This document shows, piece after piece, positions 43,359-50,892 of a stretch of 64,000 nucleotides of DNA. The DNA is from Pseudoclavibacter helvolus. Its GTDB lineage: Bacteria; Actinomycetota; Actinomycetes; Actinomycetales; Microbacteriaceae. The notes beneath the pieces are model-generated. The model saw nothing but the letters and a program-made list of their open reading frames with translations, did not search any database and was not told where the DNA came from. Location: positions 186,001-250,000 of the forward strand of contig NZ_JACHWJ010000002.1 of assembly GCF_014191305.1 (NCBI RefSeq), given 5' to 3'. Every line of letters starts with the position of its first letter. Position 1 is the first letter of the stretch. A program made the translations under genes and the position numbers.

Positions 43359-44321
43359 CTACCCCTCGACGCGCGGCAACGCCGCCGATGCCACGACGTC
43401 GCCGCTCTCTGCGCGGATTTCGACACTCGTGACCTCCTCGCGGAGGGCGGCCGCGTTCACGGCGCAGTTGATCTCGACTTCGGATCCGAGGAAGGTTCCA
43501 GAGCCGACCTCCTCGCCGGCCTCGTCGTCGACGACGACTGAATAGAACTCGCCACTCGGCAGGCCGGTGACGGTCAGCAGGGTCTCTGTGCCCCAGGTGT
43601 GCGCGACGACGCTTCCGTCGATCTCGACCCCAGACGGCTCTCCCTGGAAGTTGACGGCTTCAACCGCGCCGAGGGTGCCGGGGCCGCCGACCGGAGGTGG
43701 GGTGTCCGCCCGTGGGAGGTGGAAGTCTCCGACAGCGCCGATCACGAGCCCGGCGGCGGCGACTCCGAGGAGCAGCCCGCCTCCGAAGCGGGACCGCCGC
43801 AAAGGGGTGATCCGCGCATCCTGCTGGCCGGGGATCCGCGTATCCTCCGGGTCGCTCACGGTGCCGGCGCCAGCCTCGCGCCCGCGACGTGTGGCTTCCG
43901 ATGGCCCGGACCCAACAGGTGTCCCCACGGCGCTCGCATCTGCAGTTCTGGCCTCGTCCGTTCCCGACTCGTGCGCTCCCGGTTCGTCCGTTCCCGACTC
44001 GTCCGTTCCCGACTCGTGCGCTCCCGATGCTCCGGCTCCGGCTCCAGTTCCAGTTCCAGCTCCAGACGCCCCACTCCCACCCCTGTCTGCGGCCGCGATC
44101 CCCAGCACCCGCTCGCGCAGCTCCTCGCTGGGTGACGCCTCCATCCAGTCGGGCAGCCCAGAGATGTTCCCGGTCAGTCCCTGGAGCTGAACCAGTTCGG
44201 CGTCGATCGTGGGGTCGGAGGCGCGCATCCGCTCGAATTCGGCCGCTTCGGCTTCGGTCAGTTCGCCCACGAGTGCGGCGGCGATGAGCTCGGCGCGGCG
44301 GTCTGCGTTCTGGTCAGGCAC
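43359..44321 (-). CDS. RskA-type anti-sigma factor
   Basis: 320 residues. The cytoplasmic N-terminus (ELIAAALVGELTEAEAAEFE, residues 10-80) binds sigma in this family; a low-complexity Gly/Ala/Ser/Asp stretch with repeated HESGTDE units follows; one membrane span (GGLLLGVAAAGLVIGAVGDF) leads to an external anti-sigma-K C-domain (TWGTETLLTVTGLPSGEFYS). No zinc HxxxCxxC motif is evident. GTG 44321 follows AGGAGG and overlaps the sigma gene by eight bases, so the two are translated together. Confidence 0.85.
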   Translation of the reverse strand: MPDQNADRRAELIAAALVGELTEAEAAEFERMRASDPTIDAELVQLQGLTGNISGLPDWMEASPSEELRERVLGIAAADRGGSGASGAGTGTGAGAGASGAHESGTDESGTDEPGAHESGTDEARTADASAVGTPVGSGPSEATRRGREAGAGTVSDPEDTRIPGQQDARITPLRRSRFGGGLLLGVAAAGLVIGAVGDFHLPRADTPPPVGGPGTLGAVEAVNFQGEPSGVEIDGSVVAHTWGTETLLTVTGLPSGEFYSVVVDDEAGEEVGSGTFLGSEVEINCAVNAAALREEVTSVEIRAESGDVVASAALPRVEG

Positions 44322-44831
44322 GAGCTCCTCCTGGTTCGTCGAGGTGGCCGCGGATGGCGCGGAGGCCGTAGAAGACGCGGGTGCGGAGAGTGGCGACGGG
44401 CACCCCACAGCGGGCGGAGAGCTCAGCGTAGCTGTAGCCCGTCAGGTGGATGGCGACGATCGCTTCGCGCTGTTCGTCTGGCAGTCGGGCGAGGGCTTCG
44501 GTGAGTCCGAGCCCGGTGAGGGGGTCGGGTGTCTCGGCTGCTGGTTCGCCGGCCCCAGTCGGGGGACCGCTCGCAGAGACGCGGGGCAATCGTTCGCGGG
44601 CGCGGAGGGCGTCCGCGATGACGTTGCGGGCGATGGCGAACAGCCAGGTGCGCTCCCCGCCCTTGGCGGGGTCGAAGCTGTCGCGGGCCCGCCACGCGCG
44701 CAGGAACGTCTCCTGCACGCAGTCCTCAGCCAGCGCGCGGTCGCGGAGGGCGTTGACGTTGAAGCCGAGGACACGCTGCCGTGGTCGCGGAATGCCGACT
44801 GGAGGTCGAACGAGTGTGGCGCATCCGCCAT
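44314..44831 (-). pseudogene. ECF sigma factor, SigK-like, frameshifted as sequenced
   Basis: ATG 44831 (GAGAGGA upstream) gives MADAPHSFDLQSAFRDHG; the remainder, beginning VLGFNVNALRDRALAEDCVQ, is in another frame. Adding one G at 44779-44780 restores a normal 172-residue ECF factor: region 2 VQETFLRAWRARDSF, region 4 LPDEQREAIVAIHLTGYSYA with TLRTRVFYGLRAIRGHL. Partner of the overlapping anti-sigma factor, and likely activator of the divergent CHRD/sortase genes. Either a sequencing error or a recent loss; every other feature is intact. Confidence 0.8.
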
Positions 44832-44974
44832 CCGTGCGTGTCCTCTCGTCGTCGTCCCCCTTGCGCGGTCAACGATAACGGCAGTGCTCACAGCTCCTCC
44901 CTCCAGCGACTCAACTGCGGTTGGTAGAGGGGTGTACTGCCTTACTGCGTGCCGCGTTCAGAGTGTCCCCGAAA

Positions 44975-45008
44975 ACTTTCTCGAAAAAGTCTGGGGTCGG
45001 ATGAACGC
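44975..45008 (+). promoter_or_regulatory. Putative ECF promoter of the CHRD/sortase genes
   Basis: ACTTT-CTCGAA-AAAGT (44975-44990) is an inverted repeat followed after eight bases by GGATGAACGC (44999-45008). The decamer recurs at 46754-46763 upstream of the second ECF sigma gene. The 71-base leader then carries AGGAAGG before the CHRD ATG. Confidence 0.4.
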
Positions 45009-45079
45009 GGGAGGGCTTCACGCCGTATGCCCCTGTACAACGGCTCCACCGGGGAGCTGCGAAGCAGGAAGGCACCCTC

Positions 45080-45818
45080 ATGCCCAAGCACACGTTCGCG
45101 AAGTCGCTCACCCTCGGCGCCACAGCTGTCGCCGCCATCGCTCTTGTCGCCGCCGCGCCCGCAACCACGGAGACGGAAGTCTCCGAACCCGACTCGTTCA
45201 CGAGCGCCTACACGGTCATGGCGACCCCGGACGCGGTCATCAACAACGATGGCGACGTGACGCCGGGAGAGCCCGGTTCGATGGGTCAGTTCGACTTCCG
45301 CATCAACTCTGACCTGAACATCATCTGCTACGACATCACCCTCACTGGCGTGACGGGGGAGTACGAGAGCCCCGCGAAGACGGCCACGCACATTCACGAG
45401 GCGGCGGAGGGGGCAGGCCGGCCCGCCGCGCATCGCGTTCCCGAACCCCACCGACAACGGTGACGGCACGCGCACGAGTAGCGGCTGCCTCGAGGGTCCG
45501 TTCACGACGGGTCTCAACAGCGACGCTGGCACTGACACGGGCGATGGGTTCACGCTCAAGCAGATCGAGGCGAACCCGGCCGGCTTCACGGGCGACTCGC
45601 ACACGGCTGACTTCAAGGCCGGCGTCGTGCGCGGCCAGCTCGTGCAGGTTCCGATCGGCGGCGTCGACACCGGTGCGGGCGGCGTAGCTGCCGGTGGCGC
45701 TGCTGCTGCCGGTGGTCTCGACGCCACGACGCTCGGCTTCCTCGGCCTCGGTGGCCTCGCCGTTGTCGGCGCGGCTGGCGTTGCAGTTGCGCGCAAGGCT
45801 CGCGCAGCGGGTCAGTGA
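45080..45818 (+). pseudogene. CHRD-domain surface protein, frameshifted as sequenced
   Basis: A signal peptide (KSLTLGATAVAAIALVAAAP) is followed by a CHRD domain (INSDLNIICYDITLTGV, THIHEAAEG). One surplus G in the run 45409-45413 throws the frame; without it the chain continues AGPPRIAFPNPTDNGDGTRT to FKAGVVRGQLVQVPIGGVDT and a C-terminal membrane helix (GLGGLAVVGAAGVAVA) with basic tail, about 245 residues. The segment VDTGAGG before the helix may be the sorting signal for the sortase encoded next, whose GTG overlaps this stop. Confidence 0.78.
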
Positions 45819-46504
45819 CCACACATCTCGATTGGTTGCCGGGGCGCGCACTGCGCGTCCCGGCGCTCGCCGTTGCAGCGTTGCTCCTTGTGAGCGGATG
45901 CGCGGCCGCGCCGAGCGGGGAGGGTTCAGCATCCGAAGGCACCCAGTCGCCGGCGGCCTCTGCCGAGGCAACTCCGGCGGCACCGTCCGAGGCGGCGACC
46001 GTTGCGCCGGCGCCCGAAACCCAGCCGCCGGCCGGGGCGGGCGGCGTCGAGGTCATGCCCGAGGGCATCGAGCCGACCGCCGTCTCGATCCCCGCCATCG
46101 ACGTGGAGGGCACGCTCATCGACCTCGGCATCGCCGCCGACGGCAAGATGGAAGTGCCCGTCGATTTCGACGAGATCGGCTGGTTCACGGGCGGCGGCAA
46201 GCCAGGCGGTCGCGGGCCGACCGTCATCGCCGCGCACGTCGACGGCCTCGCCGGGCCCGCCGCGTTCTTCCGTCTCGACGAGCTCGCTCAAGGGGACGTG
46301 GTGAGCGTCACCGACGCAGAGGGCGGCGTCACGAGCTACGAGGTCACCGAGGTTGTCACGGTCGAGAAGGCCGAGTTCCCCACAGCGCGCGTCTTCGGCG
46401 CAGTTCCGGGCGACGAGCTCCGCCTCATCACGTGCGGCGGCTACTTCGACCGCGACATCGGCCATTACGATAAGAACGTCGTCGTGTTCGCAACGGCAGT
46501 CTAA
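45815..46504 (+). CDS. Class F sortase
   Basis: 229 residues. Lipoprotein-type signal with lipobox LVSGC, an Ala/Pro/Glu spacer, then a sortase fold: VSIPAIDVEGTLIDLGIAAD, catalytic histidine in VIAAHVDG, catalytic cysteine in LRLITCGGYFD. The usual final arginine region is NVVVFATAV without an obvious Arg. It would attach or process the CHRD protein encoded immediately upstream (GTGA overlap). Divergent from the sigma/anti-sigma pair. Confidence 0.86.
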   Translation: MTTHLDWLPGRALRVPALAVAALLLVSGCAAAPSGEGSASEGTQSPAASAEATPAAPSEAATVAPAPETQPPAGAGGVEVMPEGIEPTAVSIPAIDVEGTLIDLGIAADGKMEVPVDFDEIGWFTGGGKPGGRGPTVIAAHVDGLAGPAAFFRLDELAQGDVVSVTDAEGGVTSYEVTEVVTVEKAEFPTARVFGAVPGDELRLITCGGYFDRDIGHYDKNVVVFATAV

Positions 46505-46529
46505 GAACAGCTGGCGTCCGGCGCCGCGC

Positions 46530-46700
46530 TCAGAAGAACGTGCTGATCGCCGTGATGATGCCGGCGCTGATGATGATGCCGGTGCCGCAGATCGCGATCG
46601 CCTCCAGGGGGAGGGTGCTGCGTTGGTAGGCGTCCCAGAAGCCGTCGGCTGTGGTTACCTGTCGGCTCTCAGCTTCGTGGTCGATCCTCGTCTTGGGCAT
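46530..46700 (-). CDS. 56-residue single-span membrane protein
   Basis: A short minus frame starts MPKTRIDHEAESRQVTTADG and ends in one hydrophobic segment (IAICGTGIIISAGIITAIST) with FF at the C-terminus. Expression is supported by TAGACT exactly six bases before the ATG, the leaderless pattern of several genes in this window. The promoter area (46701-46720) is an unusual run of TAG/CTA repeats. Family not recognised; convergent with the sortase gene. Confidence 0.55.
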   Translation of the reverse strand: MPKTRIDHEAESRQVTTADGFWDAYQRSTLPLEAIAICGTGIIISAGIITAISTFF

Positions 46701-46753
46701 ATAGCTAGTCTAACTAACTATTCCCGCGAAGCAAGGAATCGCCGACGTGGATG

Positions 46754-46763
46754 GGATGAACGC
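46754..46763 (+). promoter_or_regulatory. GGATGAACGC motif upstream of second ECF sigma gene
   Basis: Second occurrence of the decamer seen before the CHRD gene. It is 186 bases from the sigma start, leaving a long leader with a hairpin (ACGGGGGA/TCTCCCCGT, 46879-46898). Confidence 0.3.
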
Positions 46764-46949
46764 AGTTGGAAACGAACGTCAGGCACCGGGGTGCGGCTGC
46801 TCGAAATCCCGATACGGCACGGCTCCGAATGGTTTGCGGATGTGTCGAAGCATCCGGGTTCTGCTCGCCGCTCTCCATGACGGGGGATTCTCTCCCCGTG
46901 GCGGCTTCCAAGCGTCCGACTGAAAGCTCCAGAAGTGAGGTCCGTGACG

Positions 46950-47612
46950 ATGCTCACGCTTGAGGCCGCACCGGCAGTAGCCGTAGCACCAGCAGCGACG
47001 GCCGTAGCCGTCGTGAGGGAGATGCCGTCCGTCGCCCGCACGAAGGCCATGGCTCAGTTCCGGAGCGTGGCCGCCCCCGGCGACAGCGACGAGTTCCTCG
47101 CGGGGCTCGCGTCGCTCGGCGATGCCCGCGCGTTCGACCTGCTTGTGCAGCGATACCGAACCCTCATGTACGTCTGCACCCGCCGGCGCCTCGGTTCTGA
47201 CGCCGAGGCCGACGATGTCGTGCAGGAATCGCTCGCGCAGGCATGGACCAAATTGTCGACCCTCAAGGACCTCGCGGCCGTGCGGTCGTGGATGCTGCGC
47301 ATCGTCGCATGCCGCAGCGTGGATGTGCTCAGGCGTCGCCGCGAGCACGACCGGGTCGATGAGTGGGAGCCGGCCGCGTCGGAGAACGAGTCGCCGACGA
47401 CAAACACTCAGCTCGCGCTCCTCTCCGCAGCTCTCCATGTCGCCCTCTCGAACCTCCCCGAGCAGCAGCGCCGATGCTGGGTCTCGCGGGAGCTCGAGTC
47501 CATGAGCTACCAGGGCATCGCGGACCAGCTAGAGATTCCCGTCAGCACCGTTCGCGGTGCCATCGCGAGGGCGCGCAAGGCGCTTGCGGTTGCGATGGCT
47601 GACTGGCGCTAG
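46950..47612 (+). CDS. ECF-type RNA polymerase sigma factor
   Basis: 220 residues. Region 2: LVQRYRTLMYVCTRRRLGSD and ADDVVQESLAQAWTKL; region 4: LPEQQRRCWVSRELESMSYQ then VSTVRGAIARARKAL. A 45-residue Ala/Val-rich N-terminal extension precedes region 2. ATG 46950 is preferred (GTGAGG nine bases upstream), though GTG 46935 and 46944 are in frame. No anti-sigma gene follows; the transcript ends in a terminator. It may be controlled by its long leader or by a distant partner. Confidence 0.85.
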   Translation: MLTLEAAPAVAVAPAATAVAVVREMPSVARTKAMAQFRSVAAPGDSDEFLAGLASLGDARAFDLLVQRYRTLMYVCTRRRLGSDAEADDVVQESLAQAWTKLSTLKDLAAVRSWMLRIVACRSVDVLRRRREHDRVDEWEPAASENESPTTNTQLALLSAALHVALSNLPEQQRRCWVSRELESMSYQGIADQLEIPVSTVRGAIARARKALAVAMADWR

Positions 47613-47642
47613 GAGCGCGCCACCCGGCCCGCACAGACAAGA

Positions 47643-47679
47643 CGTGGCCCGGACCACCTCTCGGGTTTTCCGGGCCACG
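47643..47679. terminator. Bidirectional terminator
   Basis: CGTGGCCCGGA and TCCGGGCCACG form a perfect 11-base stem; GGGTTTTCC lies in the loop side. It separates the convergent ECF sigma and sugar permease genes. Confidence 0.75.
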
Positions 47680-47707
47680 CCCTGCCACGCGCATCCATCG
47701 TCGTCTG

Positions 47708-48634
47708 CTACTTGATCGACCCCCGCGTGACGCCGGAGATGACCCAGCGCTGCGAGAAGATGTACACGATTAGCAGGGGCGCCATGGCCATGAGGTACGA
47801 CGAGAACGCCACCGTGTAGTCAGTGTTGTATTGGCCCTGGAACACGTACTGGGCCAGCGGCAGCGTGCGAGCGCCCGGGTCGGTGAGGATGACGAGCGGC
47901 ATGATGAAGTCGTTCCACGCCCACACGCAGGTGAGGATGCCGACGGTCGCGTTCATCGGTCCGAGCAGCGGGAAGATGATCTGCCAGAACACTCGCCACG
48001 TGGAGGCGCCGTCGATGCGGGCTGCTTCCTCGAGCTCCATGGGGATGGAGCGGATGTAGGCCGTGTAGATGAACACGTTGAGCGAGAGGCCGTAGATCGT
48101 GTAGAGCACGATGAGGCCGAACGGGTTGTCGAGGCCGAGCAGTGACGTCTGCTTGACCAGCGGCAGCATGATGATCGGGAACGGCACGAAGAGCGCAGCC
48201 AGCAGGTAGAAGTAGACGCCCTTGAAGAAGCGCTTCTGCAGGTTGCGCGCCAGCGCATACGCGACCAGTGAGCTCGTCAGCAGCGTGAAGATCACCGACC
48301 CGACCGTGATGAGGCCCGTGTTGAGCAGCGCCTGCGGGAACTCGGTGCGCTCCCACGCGTCGGCGAAGTTCTCCCAGCGGATGGGCCACGGCAGCTCGAA
48401 GCCGGTGCCGTTAGCGACCTGCTCCGGAGTCTTCAGCGCGACCGCAACCGCGAGATAGAGGGGCACGAGGACGGTGAGGGAGCAGACCGCGATGAGCGCG
48501 GTCGCCCACCAGTTGGTCTTGCGGCTGTCGTCGTCGCTCTCGCGGACGCGCTTCCGGCGCACACGACCGACGGGCTTGTCGGGGAGCGGGGCTGCCGCGA
48601 GTTCCTGCGCGGCGGTGGTGGTTGCAGTTGACAT
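47708..48634 (-). CDS. Sugar ABC transporter permease (MalG/MsmG type)
   Basis: 308 residues with six membrane segments; the coupling EAA loop is EEAARIDGASTWRVFWQIIF. N-terminal 40 residues are cytoplasmic and basic. ATG overlaps the stop of the first permease by one base (TGATG). With the partner permease and binding protein it forms a CUT1-type importer; no ATPase gene is present, so a shared MsiK-like ATPase elsewhere is expected (inference). Confidence 0.88.
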   Translation of the reverse strand: MSTATTTAAQELAAAPLPDKPVGRVRRKRVRESDDDSRKTNWWATALIAVCSLTVLVPLYLAVAVALKTPEQVANGTGFELPWPIRWENFADAWERTEFPQALLNTGLITVGSVIFTLLTSSLVAYALARNLQKRFFKGVYFYLLAALFVPFPIIMLPLVKQTSLLGLDNPFGLIVLYTIYGLSLNVFIYTAYIRSIPMELEEAARIDGASTWRVFWQIIFPLLGPMNATVGILTCVWAWNDFIMPLVILTDPGARTLPLAQYVFQGQYNTDYTVAFSSYLMAMAPLLIVYIFSQRWVISGVTRGSIK

Positions 48635-49569
48635 CAGAAATCGGCCTCTCGACGCTGAAGGACCCGGAATTGCAGGAGGGAGATGACGGTGATGACGATG
48701 AAGAAGATCACCGCGTTGGCGGTCTGGTAGGCGAACTCGCCGCCCGAGAAACCACCGCGGAAGATGAGCATCGTCACGGACTCTGTAGACGTGCCGGGCC
48801 CGCCGTTCGTGAGCGAGATGATCGGGTCGAAGACCTGCAGGAACCCCTTCAGGCTCAGCACGACGTTGATCGTGAAGAACGCGCTGATGAGCGGGAAGGT
48901 GATGGCGGTGAACTGCCGCCACGGCGAGGCCCCGTCGAGGGAGGCGGCCTCGTAGAGGTCGCCCGGGATGGTCTGCAGGCCGGCGAGGTAGATGATGATC
49001 GAGAATGCGCACGACTGCCAGACGGCGAGGATCACGATCGCGACCCACGCCAGGTCGGGGTTGGTGAGGATGTTCTCGGCGATGAACGGGATGTTCGGGA
49101 GCAGCTGCGGCAGCGAGTTCGAGAAGATGAACTGGAAGACGTAGCCAATCACGAGGATCGCGAGCACGTACGGCACGAAGAAGACGCCGCGGAAGAAGTT
49201 CCGCGCCTTGATCTTCGCGTGCAGGCCGAGCGCGATGGCGAGCGAGATGACGTTCGTGAGGATGGTGGCGACGATCGCGAACAGGAACGAGAAGCCGTAC
49301 GCCTCCAGCACCCGGTCATCCCGGAACAGGTTGACGTAGTTTGCGAAGCCGACGGCGTTCCATTCCCCGTAGCCCGCATAGTTCGTGAAGCTGAAGAAGA
49401 TGCCGACGATCATGGGAACCGTGTGGAAAGCGGCGAAGGCGATGACCGCGGGCCACACCATCCAGTAGTAGCTGGAGCCGGTGCGCGAGCCCGTGTTTCG
49501 GGTGCGGGATGCGCGTTTCGTCTCGGGTCCGGACGCTGTGGTCCGCACCGCTTGCGTGAGCGTGGCCAT
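48634..49569 (-). CDS. Sugar ABC transporter permease (MalF/MsmF type)
   Basis: 311 residues, six membrane segments after a basic N-terminus; EAA loop YEAASLDGASPWRQFTAITF and the FDPIISLTNGGPGTSTES segment typical of MalF/UgpA-like permeases. It starts one base after the binding-protein stop region and is clearly in the same operon as the alpha-galactosidase, so alpha-galactosides such as melibiose or raffinose are likely cargo. Confidence 0.88.
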   Translation of the reverse strand: MATLTQAVRTTASGPETKRASRTRNTGSRTGSSYYWMVWPAVIAFAAFHTVPMIVGIFFSFTNYAGYGEWNAVGFANYVNLFRDDRVLEAYGFSFLFAIVATILTNVISLAIALGLHAKIKARNFFRGVFFVPYVLAILVIGYVFQFIFSNSLPQLLPNIPFIAENILTNPDLAWVAIVILAVWQSCAFSIIIYLAGLQTIPGDLYEAASLDGASPWRQFTAITFPLISAFFTINVVLSLKGFLQVFDPIISLTNGGPGTSTESVTMLIFRGGFSGGEFAYQTANAVIFFIVITVISLLQFRVLQRREADF

Positions 49570-49570
49570 G

Positions 49571-50857
49571 TCAGTCCTCCGTCAGCGGGATCGTCCGGGC
49601 GGCGACTTTTCGCCACTCGTTGTCGAGGGTCGCGAGGGCGGCGGAGCCGCCGTCGTTCGCGAAGAGGGACTCCTGGATGATGCCGACGAGGGGAATCGCT
49701 GGCGGCACCTGGTGGTCGATGAAGCCCGTGATCTTGCCGGCGTCGAAGTAGGGCTTGACCGACTGCAGGGCGGGGTCGTCGCTCGGCTCGGCCCCGATGA
49801 TGGACGGGATCATGGTCTGGGAGGCCGCGTACTCCTCGACGGTCTCTTTCTCGAACATGAAGTTGATGAAGCGCAGCGCCTCCTCCTGGTGCGGCGTGTC
49901 CTTCGCCATCGTGACGACGACGTCGACGCCGGAGACGAGCATCCGGTCGTCCGGATTCTCCGGCACCGGGTAGGGGAAGATCGCCGCGTCGATGTCGGGG
50001 TTGATGTTCTTGACGGGGCTGAGCGCCCAGATGCCCTGCATGAGCATCGCGACCTCGCCGTTGGCGAAAAGGGCGCTGCCGTCGTCGTAGGAGGCGCCGC
50101 GGTAGCCGTCCTGCGTGTAGCCGAAGAGCTGCTGCTGCTTCGCCATGGTGTCAGGGAAGTCCTGCTCGAACGAGACCGCCGAATCGGGGCCAACCGCGTC
50201 CCCTTCGGCGCGCATGTCCTCGAAGAAGCCGTCCTGGGTCGCGTAGGCGCCGATCGCGTTCCACGAGGGCATGCCCGTCCAGCTGTCGGCGAGGGTGCCG
50301 GCGAACGGTGTGATGCCAGCGGCTTCGAGTGCGTCGCACGCGGCGATCAGCTCGTCCCACGTCGTCGGCACCTCGATGCCCTGCTCCTCGAAGATCTCCC
50401 GGTTGTAGATGATGCCGTTTGCGTTGTTGACGTAGCCGAGGCCGTTGACCTCACCCTCTGCGTTGCCGAGCTCGGCGAGGATCTCCTGCACGGCGGGGCT
50501 CACGGTCTGCAGCACGGGGTCTTCGCTGAAGTCGTGGAAGACGCCGGCCTCGGCGAGGCGTCCGAAGTTGCCGTTCGCATTGAGGGTGATGACGTCGGGC
50601 GTGCGGTCCTTCACGAGCAGCGTGCGGATCGCCGTCTCCGAGTCGGCGATCTGGTTCTGCACGACCTTGATGTCGGGGTTCTCGGCCTCGAAGTCGGCGA
50701 TGATCTTCGCGAAGTCCTCGATCGCTTCTCCCTTGTACTGGAAGAAGTTGAGGGTCGTCACCCCCTCGTCGGCGTCGGTGCTGCAGCCGCTGAGGCTCGC
50801 CGAAAGGGCGAGGACCCCGACGGCGACCGCGGCCACCCTGGTGAATCTCTTCTTCAT
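49571..50857 (-). CDS. Sugar-binding lipoprotein of an ABC transporter
   Basis: 428 residues. Lipoprotein signal with lipobox SLSGC at about residue 25, then a family 1 solute-binding fold (TLNFFQYKGEAIEDFAKIIA, NNANGIIYNREIFEEQGIEV, PTTWDELIAACDALEAAGIT). ATG 50857 has AAGGAGG at ideal distance. It captures the oligosaccharide outside the cell for the two permeases downstream; GH36 gene upstream suggests alpha-galactosides. Confidence 0.9.
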   Translation of the reverse strand: MKKRFTRVAAVAVGVLALSASLSGCSTDADEGVTTLNFFQYKGEAIEDFAKIIADFEAENPDIKVVQNQIADSETAIRTLLVKDRTPDVITLNANGNFGRLAEAGVFHDFSEDPVLQTVSPAVQEILAELGNAEGEVNGLGYVNNANGIIYNREIFEEQGIEVPTTWDELIAACDALEAAGITPFAGTLADSWTGMPSWNAIGAYATQDGFFEDMRAEGDAVGPDSAVSFEQDFPDTMAKQQQLFGYTQDGYRGASYDDGSALFANGEVAMLMQGIWALSPVKNINPDIDAAIFPYPVPENPDDRMLVSGVDVVVTMAKDTPHQEEALRFINFMFEKETVEEYAASQTMIPSIIGAEPSDDPALQSVKPYFDAGKITGFIDHQVPPAIPLVGIIQESLFANDGGSAALATLDNEWRKVAARTIPLTED

Positions 50858-50892
50858 GTGCGCCTCCTTGCGCGTTCCGAGCTCGCCGCCGG

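Noticed and set aside
42884-43426. 180-codon minus-strand frame
   Set aside because: Arg/Ser/Ala-rich and runs into the anti-sigma gene end in another frame; only a faint helix-turn-helix-like patch.
45627-45818. Independent 63-residue membrane protein
   Set aside because: It is the C-terminal part of the frameshifted CHRD protein; removal of one G joins the frames.
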